A stretch of 10,361 nt of DNA, taken from Pseudobdellovibrionaceae bacterium. Its GTDB lineage: Bacteria; Bdellovibrionota; Bdellovibrionia; Bdellovibrionales; JAMPXM01. Every line of letters starts with the position of its first letter. Position 1 is the stretch's first letter. This document shows positions 1-6,332 of the stretch, piece after piece. The position numbers were made by a program, and so were the translations under genes. A model generated the notes under the pieces. That model had not been told where the DNA came from, did no database searches, and saw only the letters and a list, made by a program, of their open reading frames with translations. The stretch spans positions 1-10,361 of the forward strand of contig CAJYOV010000543.1 of NCBI GenBank assembly GCA_913776405.1, read 5' to 3'.

Positions 1-1
1 T

Positions 2-325
2 CAGGTCAGCTATAAGCGACCGCTAAAATTCGACGATCAAATTGAGATTTGGATGCAGGCCAAACTCGATGGCGTGCGGATTCGGATCCAGTATGCTGTC
101 GAAAAAATTATTTCTGAGTCGACGTTCGCTCAGTATCAAAAAGGCCTGATCGAAGCCGCTGCGGGTAGCGCGGCGGATAAAGATGCGAAAAGTGATCGAA
201 TCTTAGTCGCTACGGGTAAGACGACGCTCGTGCCGCTCGACAAAGACTTCTGCCCCGTTCGGTTGCCCACGGAGGCGCGTGACCTCTTCAAGGCGACGAC
301 TTGGTCAGAGGCATGGCCGCACTAA
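2..325 (+). CDS. acyl-CoA thioesterase, hotdog fold (YbgC/FadM-like), 3' end only
   Basis: The reading frame is open from the first bases of the window, so this is the C-terminal part (about 107 residues) of a gene that begins upstream. The segment VSYKRPLKFDDQIEIW, followed by alternating strand-like residues (VRIRIQYAV), a region ending ILVATGKTTLVPLD, and the closing PVRLPTEARDLF, has the order seen in single-domain 4-hydroxybenzoyl-CoA thioesterase/YbgC-type hotdog proteins: a strand with K/R-P and a D-D-x-I/L-E-I turn, the 'ATG.T.LV..D' strand, then 'P.RLP...R'. Known family members hydrolyse acyl-CoA thioesters in the cytoplasm. The catalytic Asp near the N-terminus lies outside the window and cannot be checked. 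An internal ATG at 53 exists but would split the fold, so I treat it as internal. There is no clear terminator before glpX. Confidence 0.75.
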   Translation, partial: QVSYKRPLKFDDQIEIWMQAKLDGVRIRIQYAVEKIISESTFAQYQKGLIEAAAGSAADKDAKSDRILVATGKTTLVPLDKDFCPVRLPTEARDLFKATTWSEAWPH

Positions 326-351
326 CCCTTTAGGTCTCTCAGCGTTATGCG

Positions 352-380
352 TTGTGAGCGAGATTGAATTTTGATTTGAT
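352..380 (+). promoter_or_regulatory. candidate sigma70-type promoter for glpX
   Basis: In the 128-base gap before glpX, TTGTGA (352-357) and TTTGAT (375-380) are separated by 17 bases and each matches the -35/-10 consensus at 4 of 6 positions. Transcription would start near 387 and leave a leader of about 65 bases before the GTG at 454. The match is moderate and the local AT richness makes chance matches likely. Nothing else is recognisable in the gap. Confidence 0.3.
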
Positions 381-453
381 CCAGAGGCAAACAGATTTCT
401 TTTTCTGAATGGATTCGAGCCGGCCTAGATCGGTTCAAATCGGAAGGAACGCA

Positions 454-1494
454 GTGGCAAACTCATCGACTTCAAATCAAGCGGGTCTTTCTTCAACCGG
501 AATGGATCGAAACCTCGCTCTCGAATTTGTACGCATCACGGAAGCTGCGGCGCTTGCGTCTTCGAAGTGGATGGGTCGCGGTGACGAGAAGTCAGCCGAT
601 CAAGCCGCGGTCGATGCCATGAGAAAAGCGTTCAACAGCGTTCGCATCGACGGCACCGTCGTCATCGGTGAAGGCGAACGCGATGAAGCGCCGATGCTGT
701 ATATCGGTGAGCGCGTGGGCCAAGGCGCAGACGGTTCAATCCTCGATTGCCCAAAGATCGATATCGCGCTTGATCCACTCGAAGGCACAACGATCTGTGC
801 GACCGGTGGCGTCGGTGCCATTGCCGTGATTGCGGTGGCTGAGCGTGGCAACTTCCTGCATGCACCAGACACTTACATGGACAAAATTGCGTGCGGGCCA
901 CTGGCTAAAGGCAAGATCGATATTGACGCACCCATCGAAGACAACATTCGAAACGTCGCAAAGGCGATCGGTAAAGATGTGTCGGAAGTGACAGTCGTCA
1001 TCATGAATCGTCCGCGTCACGAAGAAATCATTCGTCGGACTCGCGTGCTCGGTGCGCGGATTCAGTTGATTGGTGACGGCGATGTTTCTGCGGCCGTTGC
1101 AACCGGCATCGATGACGCCGGGATCGATCTCTTGATCGGCATCGGTGGTGCGCCCGAGGGCGTCATCAGTGCTGCTGCGATGAAATGCTTGGGTGGCGAT
1201 TTCCAAGGCCGTTTAAAATTCCGCAACGAAGAAGAGCGCGCTCGTGCTCTTCGCATGGGTGTGAAGGAACTCGACAAAGCCTACTCGTTAGAAGAAATGG
1301 CTCGAGGCGATGTCATGTTCTGCGCAACCGGCATCACAACAGGTCCGCTTCTGAAAGGTGTTCGCTTCATTCCTGGGAAAAAAGCGCTCACTCACTCGAT
1401 CGTCATGCGATCGGCAACAGGCACGATCCGCAACATCGAGGCTCAGCACAGCTTAGAGAAAAAACCAGGCGGCTTCGGCTCGCTCGGTTGGTAA
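454..1494 (+). CDS. glpX: class II fructose-1,6-bisphosphatase GlpX
   Basis: Hydrolyses fructose-1,6-bisphosphate to fructose-6-phosphate in the cytoplasm, the committed step of gluconeogenesis. The 346-residue product is similar in length to E. coli GlpX and contains the family's metal and substrate motifs: ADQAAVDAM with the Asp equivalent to E. coli D33 (residue 49 here), GEGERDEAPM with the E57 equivalent (residue 73), DPLEGTT with the D85 and T90 equivalents (107, 112), and further on GIGGAPEGV (E213 equivalent) and FCATGITTG. Start choice: GTG 454 has a good ribosome site (GGAAGGA, 442-448) about 5 bases upstream. The in-frame ATG at 409 has none. The usual family start MDRNLALEF is at 502, also without a site. 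The GTG start adds a 16-residue Ser/Thr/Asn-rich N-terminal extension to the usual protein. It could be first in the plus-strand run with the two or three genes that follow. Confidence 0.93.
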   Translation: MANSSTSNQAGLSSTGMDRNLALEFVRITEAAALASSKWMGRGDEKSADQAAVDAMRKAFNSVRIDGTVVIGEGERDEAPMLYIGERVGQGADGSILDCPKIDIALDPLEGTTICATGGVGAIAVIAVAERGNFLHAPDTYMDKIACGPLAKGKIDIDAPIEDNIRNVAKAIGKDVSEVTVVIMNRPRHEEIIRRTRVLGARIQLIGDGDVSAAVATGIDDAGIDLLIGIGGAPEGVISAAAMKCLGGDFQGRLKFRNEEERARALRMGVKELDKAYSLEEMARGDVMFCATGITTGPLLKGVRFIPGKKALTHSIVMRSATGTIRNIEAQHSLEKKPGGFGSLGW

Positions 1495-1514
1495 GCTGAA
1501 AGTCGAACGCGCCC

Positions 1515-1814
1515 ATGTCGAACGTCAAAATCAAATGCCACGCTTGCGGAACTGAGATGAGTTTTTCGGGGCAGCCCGGTCGCCGGGATGAATGCCCGAA
1601 ATGTCGCGCCGATGTGCATGCTTGCAAGAACTGCAAGCATTACGATCCCAAAGCCTACAATGAGTGCAGAGAACCCTCGGCCGATCGCGTTCAAGAAAAA
1701 GATCGTGCGAACTTTTGCGACTTCTTTTTAGGCGCCGATCCGTCTGGCGCGTCTCCAGTCGACAAAGCGGCCGAACTTCGCGCCGCCGCCGAAGCTCTCT
1801 TCAAAAAACGGTGA
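1515..1814 (+). CDS. small eight-cysteine zinc-ribbon-like protein, function unknown
   Basis: The 99-residue cytoplasmic protein has eight cysteines in two sets of four: C8/C11 with C27/C30 (CHAC and CPKC, flanking a GRRDECP turn), then C37/C40 (CKNC) with C51 and C68 in HYDPKAYNECRE and RANFCDFF. The spacing suggests two zinc sites, the first a classic zinc ribbon. The phrases 'GRRDECP.C.AD.H.C..C..YDP.AYNECREP.A.RV..K.RANFCD.F' are ones I recall from a conserved uncharacterised family in deltaproteobacteria and relatives. The last 30 residues are an Ala/Lys-rich helical tail. It starts 20 bases after the glpX stop with no obvious Shine-Dalgarno site, consistent with translation by read-on from glpX. 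The biochemical role is unknown; RNA, DNA or protein binding would all fit. Confidence 0.85.
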   Translation: MSNVKIKCHACGTEMSFSGQPGRRDECPKCRADVHACKNCKHYDPKAYNECREPSADRVQEKDRANFCDFFLGADPSGASPVDKAAELRAAAEALFKKR

Positions 1815-1860
1815 GCCTTTCGGCTCGACAAAAAGATGTAGGCCTTCAGCCGCGGGTTGG

Positions 1861-1881
1861 TTATCCTTCTCGGGTAAGGAG
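1861..1881 (+). promoter_or_regulatory. ribosome binding site with a small hairpin that overlaps it
   Basis: AAGGAG (1876-1881) lies 5 bases before the ATG at 1887 and is a clear ribosome site. Its first two bases are also the 3' end of a 6-bp stem, TTATCC (1861-1866) with GGGTAA (1872-1877), loop TTCTC, one G-U pair. The hairpin could modulate access to the site; its stability is modest. Confidence 0.35.
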
Positions 1882-1886
1882 ACTTC

Positions 1887-2318
1887 ATGCCAGGCACTCA
1901 ACATACGGAAGTATTCAATTGTTCACCGGAAGAGTTCTACAAGATCGTCACGGATTACGAGAAGTATCCTGAGTTCTTGCAAGAGGTGAAAGAGTGCAAG
2001 ATCGTCAAAACCGATGGCGATCGTCAGCTGGTTGAGTACAAAGTTTCAGTCATCAAGAGCTTCACGTATCAACTTTGGATGACTCACAAGCCGAACGAAC
2101 TCGTCTCGTGGACATTCGCAGGCGGCGACATTTTCAAAACAAACGCAGGCTCTTGGAAGATCGAAGATCAAGCCGGTAAAGCCAAAGTCACCTACACGGT
2201 CGAAGCGACGTTCGGTGTCTTCGTACCCGGCATGATCGCAAAAACACTTTTGAACGTGAACTTGCCTGCAATGATGAGCGCTTACCATAAGCGCATTAAG
2301 GATCTTTATGGCAAATGA
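1887..2318 (+). CDS. SRPBCC/START-like protein, Coq10/RatA type
   Basis: The 143-residue protein has the plan of the polyketide cyclase/Coq10 branch of the START (SRPBCC) superfamily. An N-terminal strand leads into 'CSPEEFYKIVTDYEKYPEFL', the signature helix and Y-P-F motif. Antiparallel strands follow (ECKIV, QLVEYKVSV, YQLWMTHKP, LVSWTFAGG, GSWKIED, AKVTYTVEATF), then a long C-terminal helix. This fold makes a deep pocket for lipids or quinones. Family annotations include ubiquinone-binding Coq10 and RatA ribosome-association proteins. I see nothing that decides between them, and 'toxin' should not be inferred from the fold alone. The ribosome site AAGGAG fixes the start. The stop overlaps the start of the next gene by 11 nt, so the two are probably translated together. 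Confidence 0.82.
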   Translation: MPGTQHTEVFNCSPEEFYKIVTDYEKYPEFLQEVKECKIVKTDGDRQLVEYKVSVIKSFTYQLWMTHKPNELVSWTFAGGDIFKTNAGSWKIEDQAGKAKVTYTVEATFGVFVPGMIAKTLLNVNLPAMMSAYHKRIKDLYGK

Positions 2319-2718
2319 TGAAGATCAAGGGTTTCCGGGCGACGCCGATCGCGAAAATCGCGATAATAAAGACGGCGGCGGCCTCTCGATGACAGACGCC
2401 ATTCGTAAAATCGTCACGACGGGTGTCTCTGCCGCCTTTATGACAGAAGAAGCGATTCGCTCGCGAGTCTCTGAGCTCAAGCTTCCGAAAGAAACGCTGA
2501 ACGTGCTTCTTCAGGGCGCTTCGAAATCGAAAGACCAACTGATGAATCGCGTGACCGACGAAGTCGTGAGCATCATCAATAAAATCGACTTTGTGAAGGA
2601 AGCCTCGCGCTTCGTGGAAGAACACAAATTTCGCGTCACGGCTGAGATCGAAGTGATCAAAAAAGACGGGCAGTTCGAGACAAAAGTCACGCCCGTCAAA
2701 TCAGATAAGCCAGATTAA
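2308..2718 (+). CDS. small helical protein, phasin-like
   Basis: The 136-residue protein has an acidic, charged, probably disordered N-terminus (residues 1-27: many D, E, N, G), then about 80 residues of predicted amphipathic helix: MTDAIRKIVTTGVSAAFMTE, a stretch ending LKLPKETLNVLLQGASKSKDQL, and a third helix through VVSIINKIDFVKEA. A short strand segment (FRVTAEIEVIKKD) and a lysine-rich tail close it. The order 'TGV.AA..T.E....V.EL.LP.E....LL......K..L..RV..EV..I..K.D' resembles PhaI/PhaF-type phasin-like proteins associated with polyhydroxyalkanoate granules. The match is by general pattern only, and no PHA synthase is visible here. Ribosome site AAGGA (2298-2302) is 5 bases before ATG 2308, inside the end of the SRPBCC gene. 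A lipid-associated role beside a lipid-binding-fold protein is an attractive but unproven link. Confidence 0.7.
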   Translation: MANDEDQGFPGDADRENRDNKDGGGLSMTDAIRKIVTTGVSAAFMTEEAIRSRVSELKLPKETLNVLLQGASKSKDQLMNRVTDEVVSIINKIDFVKEASRFVEEHKFRVTAEIEVIKKDGQFETKVTPVKSDKPD

Positions 2719-2746
2719 CTTGCAGATTAATTTGCAGATTAATTTG
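2711..2746. repeat. 12-bp unit in three tandem copies over two convergent stop codons
   Basis: CAGATTAACTTG (2711-2722) is followed by two identical copies of CAGATTAATTTG (2723-2734 and 2735-2746). Each copy contains TTAA, which reads as TAA on both strands. The plus-strand gene stops in the first copy (TAA 2716-2718) and the minus-strand gene stops in the third (2739-2741). The array leaves only 20 bases between the convergent genes, and no terminator hairpin is visible there. Confidence 0.9.
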
Positions 2747-3560
2747 TAGCAGTCGCTGCAGGTGCGACAGTTGTTACGGGCGCTTGCGACGACGTCGAAG
2801 ACACCGTATCCGCTGTCGCAGTCGAAACCGTTTTCGGCGGTAGAGTCAGCTCAAGTGTCATCGCGCGCACACCCGATTTGCGTGTGACGGTGTCAGGGAT
2901 ATCATCGCCAATCGATTCACGTGAAACCGGACGAGCCGCAACGCTTTGAACACCGTTTGTGTAGTTGCGAGACGCCAAGAATTCAGCCGGCGTCTTAGGA
3001 TCAAGAACGTTTGAGAAATTCATGTAGCTCTCGATCACGTTGAACATGTCTTCGCGCGGCTCTGGCACTTCACGCATCGCGATTGAAAAGTACGTGTAGG
3101 CTTTCCACATGCGGCTGTCGCGTGCCTCTGATAGGTCCGTTGAAGCCATTTCCAAAAACTGCTGCTCAAGAAACTGTTGGATCGGTTGATTCGAGTATTT
3201 CGAGTCGACCGCAAAGATCAAGCGATCGATCATTTCGCGTCGAGCGTTGAGTTCTGCGCGGCGTGAATTGAGTTCATCGAGGCGTTTTGCGAGAAGACCC
3301 GCTTTGGCGGTTGCGAATCGAACTTCTTCGTTTGAGACGTTGAGGCTCATTGAATCTTGAAGTTGCTTACGGATCGCAGTTTCGAGATTCGCAAGTTCCG
3401 AGGACTGAGTCTCTTTCAATTTTTTCAGGCGCTCAATCATGTCTCGCTTTGCCATCGTTGGCAGTGAAGACATGTTTGCTGGCGCGGCCTTCGCGGTAAG
3501 CGAGAAGCCAGAGCAAATCGCGATCATGATGCATGTCAAAGCTGTGATCCAGGTTTTCAT
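2739..3560 (-). CDS. exported coiled-coil protein, family unknown
   Basis: I do not recognise this 273-residue protein. The first 26 residues are a clear Sec signal peptide (MKTW, a hydrophobic core of Ile/Met/Cys/Leu, then LTAKAA with likely cleavage after AKA). Residues about 37-115 are charged and heptad-like (MIERLKKLKETQSSELANLE and following, with a second block around LAKRLDELNSRRAELNARRE), consistent with a long helical hairpin or coiled coil. Residues about 125-190 are a more compact region rich in aromatic and acidic residues. The last 40 residues are Thr/Ser/Ala/Val-rich and low in complexity. No cysteine remains after the signal peptide and there is no lipobox, so a soluble periplasmic or secreted protein is likely. 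The start is the ATG at 3560; the strong AAGGAGG (3573-3579) ends 12 bases upstream, rather far. It is a single gene, convergent with the gene at 2308-2718. Confidence 0.8.
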   Translation of the reverse strand: MKTWITALTCIMIAICSGFSLTAKAAPANMSSLPTMAKRDMIERLKKLKETQSSELANLETAIRKQLQDSMSLNVSNEEVRFATAKAGLLAKRLDELNSRRAELNARREMIDRLIFAVDSKYSNQPIQQFLEQQFLEMASTDLSEARDSRMWKAYTYFSIAMREVPEPREDMFNVIESYMNFSNVLDPKTPAEFLASRNYTNGVQSVAARPVSRESIGDDIPDTVTRKSGVRAMTLELTLPPKTVSTATADTVSSTSSQAPVTTVAPAATATN

Positions 3561-3572
3561 AGATTGCTCACG

Positions 3573-3579
3573 CCTCCTT
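3573..3579 (-). promoter_or_regulatory. strong but distant ribosome binding site
   Basis: On the minus strand AAGGAGG is a near-perfect anti-16S match. Its spacing to the ATG at 3560 is 12 bases, longer than the usual 5-9. A GTG lies directly after the site but is out of frame with the gene, so the ATG stands. Confidence 0.55.
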
Positions 3580-3673
3580 CAGAGAGGAATAGAAGCAATC
3601 CTCGCGCCAACCTGAGGGCGGTCTTAAGGCCCAACAGAGCGAAATGATAGGGGATTTTTGCCCCGCCGGGGAC

Positions 3674-3701
3674 AAAAAAGACATTTTGCCCGCCGGAAAT
3701 G
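3674..3701 (-). terminator. possible weak intrinsic terminator after the kinase-like gene
   Basis: Reading the minus strand after the stop at 3715, CATTT (3697-3701) can pair with AAATG (3682-3686) around a GC-rich loop, and a run of six T (3674-3679) follows. Directly beyond it CCCC-GGC-GGGG (3661-3671) forms a second short stem flanked by T6 and A5. The first stem is AT-rich, so termination would be inefficient. No other signal ends the two-gene unit before the next minus-strand gene. Confidence 0.35.
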
Positions 3702-3714
3702 AGCCATTTGGCCG

Positions 3715-5616
3715 CTATTGATCGTAGAAGCTAGCCCCGCGACCGTTCTCGATCCGCATTTGATCTTCGTGAACTGACCAAAAGAGAATCTCTTTTTCGC
3801 GTTTAGGTGTGAGCGGCTGAAAAAGGTCGGCGTCTGTTATGCCCATTTCGCCTCGCTTGATTTCGATCTGACCTGTAGCTATCGGGCCGGCGGATTGGGT
3901 TCGGTTAGGCGTCGGCGTTCGGGCGCGATCCGAGAGAATGGTCGTACCAAATTCTTTCTTCGCGGCTTCAACCGACTCGATCATCGACCGGCGTCTCGCG
4001 AGAAACCCGGCGATGGCTTCATTCGACGTTCCGCTTTTCTCTAAAATCTCGCGCCAGGACGATTCGCTCGTGCTGACTAATTTTTCGTAAGCGGATTTCG
4101 GAGGAAGCAGTGTTTCCGCACGTACGCGAAGTGTTCGAGCGGAGTCATATCGAATGTCCCGGTACTGCTCGAGAATCTCTTGGACCTTCGGATCTTTGGC
4201 CTTCGGCAATTGCGAGCGAGCGGGCAAAAACTTGAGGGGTGACTTCTTTTCAGCGATCAACACTTTGACCGAGCGATCGAATTCAAGATTCTTTTTCTCG
4301 CGAAAGAGCCGGTCGGTGTCGGGGCGTAACGAGACACCGTGGTCGATCGCGACAGTGCGCCCTTCAACGCTGAGATAATTGCCTGCGTGCCGATCTGAAT
4401 TTCGGATGAGGGTATCAAACCAGCGTAAGTGATCGGGCGAAGTCATCTTTTGAACGGAATCATCTGCGCCTTCGACGAAGAGTTGGAGCGTGCCTTCTTT
4501 ACCGTCGATCGTTCGTTTGACCGTCACGGGGACAAGGTGTGCTCCCAATTTTTCGTCTACGGCATACGTGCCGAGTTCACCGTCGATGGAATAAGATCTG
4601 CGGCCCGTTGTCGGCTTCCAAATCGCCTTTGTTCCATCGTCGAACGTGACGATGCGGGCTCCAGTGAAGCCACCGAGTTTCGAAACTTTCGCAGGCACTT
4701 TGAAGCCAAGCACGGGCTTCATGCCCCAAACCAAGTTATCCATCTCCGCCACGGGTGCTGTCGCAAGATGAGTTTCGAGCGACGATCGAAGCGCGTTCGA
4801 GGCCGCAGTCTCACCGACTTCGGCCAAGCGCCAGACTTCGAGTTGCGGGTTTGAGGTAAATTTTGAGGCAACGCGAGTAACGAGCCCCTTCGTCCCGTTA
4901 ACGAGAGCTGTGCCCGCTAGAGGAACCGCGAGCGCGGCAGCGCCAGCGCCGAGATTCGCGTAGCAGCTCGAGGCCTCTGCGCGTTTCAAGATGCCGTTGA
5001 ACACATCTTCACTCGAGCACGTGGCCGGGCTTTTCGGGATAACCGACGTCGTATCGTTGCAGGTTGTGAGGATATTCGCTCCAACTGTCGCAACGTCGAA
5101 CATCGCGACACCCATTTGAAGAGCGAGATGTGATGAGCGAGCCGTGAGCGCAGCTGCCGTGCCTTCTGCAGCGCCCGCGAGCAGAGCGGACGTACCGAAG
5201 CTTGCGCCGATGGAAAGGATGGATAACGCCATCAAGCCATTTTGAGTGCGCCTGCGACCTTTCACAAATTCGGCATCACGGCGGCAGAGCAGATTGCGCT
5301 TCGCCGTCGGTGTTGCGCCTAATTCGCTAAGCGCAGCCGCGTAGCGATCGGACATCATGAGTTCTTCTCGAAAGTGCGGCATCTTTGAGAAGTCGTAGAA
5401 GAACGATCGGTCGTCGAGATTTTGGCGACCGCGCTTCATTTCAGTTTTGAATTCTTCCATTCCGGTTTTCAATTCGACGACGCCAGCGGCGTAAGCGCCC
5501 GTAAAGCTAGCTTCGTCGAACTTGCCGGTCTCGATTAGGCTGTAGAGTTTTGCTCTAACAGGCTCCGTCGTCCCGAGGGGGATGTCGACCGTGAGCGCAT
5601 CTCGTTTCAGTTTCAA
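3715..5616 (-). CDS. membrane-associated atypical kinase, HipA/PI3K-PI4K-like fold
   Basis: The 633-residue protein has an unrecognised N-terminal 120 residues, then three hydrophobic stretches rich in small residues (about 126-150, preceded by KGRRR; 163-183; 217-240) with cysteines C186, C200 and C218 between and beside them. The kinase-like domain spans about 313-430. It begins GGFTGARIVTFDDGTKAIWK with K334 as the likely ATP-binding lysine. Then come GELGTYAVDEKLGAHLVPVTV with E347 as a candidate Lys partner, GTLQLFVEGA, the catalytic loop DTLIRNSDRHAGNYL (D408, H410, N413), and the metal-binding VAIDHG (D425) in the DFG position. This is the order of bacterial PI3/PI4-kinase-like, HipA-related proteins. 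Residues 430-633 are charged and helical with a Pro/Thr-rich linker near 565-580. The start is TTG 5616, the only start in the frame before an upstream stop at 5641-5643. It has no ribosome site and overlaps the preceding stop as TTGA. Substrate unknown; I infer protein or lipid. Confidence 0.72.
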   Translation of the reverse strand: MKLKRDALTVDIPLGTTEPVRAKLYSLIETGKFDEASFTGAYAAGVVELKTGMEEFKTEMKRGRQNLDDRSFFYDFSKMPHFREELMMSDRYAAALSELGATPTAKRNLLCRRDAEFVKGRRRTQNGLMALSILSIGASFGTSALLAGAAEGTAAALTARSSHLALQMGVAMFDVATVGANILTTCNDTTSVIPKSPATCSSEDVFNGILKRAEASSCYANLGAGAAALAVPLAGTALVNGTKGLVTRVASKFTSNPQLEVWRLAEVGETAASNALRSSLETHLATAPVAEMDNLVWGMKPVLGFKVPAKVSKLGGFTGARIVTFDDGTKAIWKPTTGRRSYSIDGELGTYAVDEKLGAHLVPVTVKRTIDGKEGTLQLFVEGADDSVQKMTSPDHLRWFDTLIRNSDRHAGNYLSVEGRTVAIDHGVSLRPDTDRLFREKKNLEFDRSVKVLIAEKKSPLKFLPARSQLPKAKDPKVQEILEQYRDIRYDSARTLRVRAETLLPPKSAYEKLVSTSESSWREILEKSGTSNEAIAGFLARRRSMIESVEAAKKEFGTTILSDRARTPTPNRTQSAGPIATGQIEIKRGEMGITDADLFQPLTPKREKEILFWSVHEDQMRIENGRGASFYDQ

Positions 5617-6233
5617 TTCGACAGCTGCTTTTGGTAGGCCTCAAGGGTCGCAGCCGTCGGGCGTTCGCCACGGATTCCGGGTGCATTTGATTCCAAATCG
5701 AGAACAGCATGATGGGCTTTAGCGAGAGCGTCTTGCTTCGATTCAAACTTTTTGAAGGCGGCGGCGTTTAAGTCGCGAATCTCCGGCGGCGTCGCGCTCT
5801 GTTTCGCTGATCGCTTCATGGCTTCTTCGTAAGCGTTGAAGAACGGCAGGTGGCAGTCGACAGTGGCTTCCGCTTGCGACGCAAGATCGTTGAGAATCAG
5901 CTGTTCCGAGTAGTAAGCGATCCGGAGGATATCGTTTCTGTTGCCGCCGAAGCTGGAGTTCGTACAAGTATCGATTTTGTCGAGGTCGTCGATGGTGACG
6001 CGACCGAGATCATCGCACCGATTAAGACCGCCCACCGCCGCGTTAAATCCGTTCGCGAGATTCGTACCTGTATCCGCCATGTCGCGGGCGAGCGATTTCA
6101 GTTTCGCTTTCGCGCGAGTCGATAGGGGCGGTTGAGAGGGGCGTGACTCCGCTTCAGCGCGCGGCGTGCTCGCAACGCCGAGGCCAAAAGTGAGAAGGGC
6201 GGTGAGACTGAGAAGACGCCAGGAAGTCCGCAT
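5613..6233 (-). CDS. Sec-exported protein of unknown family, upstream partner of the kinase-like gene
   Basis: I do not recognise this 206-residue protein. Its first 28 residues are a signal peptide (MRTSWR, hydrophobic core LLSLTALLTFGLGV, then TPRAEA with likely cleavage after AEA). The mature part is mostly helical and charged, with three cysteines (C73, C90, C127). An odd number leaves one unpaired or able to bond with a partner. Motif-like phrases are LARDMADTGTNLANGFN, CDDLGRVTIDDLDKIDTC and DILRIAYYSEQLILNDLA. The start is ATG 6233; the upstream bases contain no good ribosome site. Its TGA stop overlaps the TTG start of the downstream kinase-like gene, so the two are one transcription unit and probably translationally coupled. 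An envelope protein that senses, anchors or is modified by the kinase is an inference from this arrangement only. Confidence 0.75.
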   Translation of the reverse strand: MRTSWRLLSLTALLTFGLGVASTPRAEAESRPSQPPLSTRAKAKLKSLARDMADTGTNLANGFNAAVGGLNRCDDLGRVTIDDLDKIDTCTNSSFGGNRNDILRIAYYSEQLILNDLASQAEATVDCHLPFFNAYEEAMKRSAKQSATPPEIRDLNAAAFKKFESKQDALAKAHHAVLDLESNAPGIRGERPTAATLEAYQKQLSN

Positions 6234-6332
6234 AGTTGCTTATCGGAAACCCACAGGGTCGCTTAACAATATTTGGCTCTCAGCGCAGGCTCAGATCTTG
6301 CGTTCGATCAGGGACGTTGGTCTAGTAAGCTT

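Noticed and set aside
736..1206. Minus-strand frame of 156 residues inside glpX
   Set aside because: Antisense to a fully recognisable enzyme, with no family resemblance or ribosome site.
1813..1826. GAGCC-TTTC-GGCTC hairpin at the end of the zinc-ribbon gene as a terminator
   Set aside because: The 5-bp stem is short and no T-run follows on the plus strand; the bases after it are GACAAAAAG.
4429..4854. Plus-strand frame of 141 residues inside the kinase-like gene
   Set aside because: Antisense to the kinase domain with its recognisable motifs; no independent support.
3715..5616. HipA toxin of a HipBA toxin-antitoxin pair
   Set aside because: No HipB-like DNA-binding gene is beside it; the protein is longer, carries hydrophobic segments and pairs with an exported protein. 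Only the kinase fold is shared.
6273..6332. TTG start extending TilS by 20 residues
   Set aside because: The extra residues resemble no TilS N-terminus and the TTG has no good ribosome site; ATG 6333 gives the usual start.
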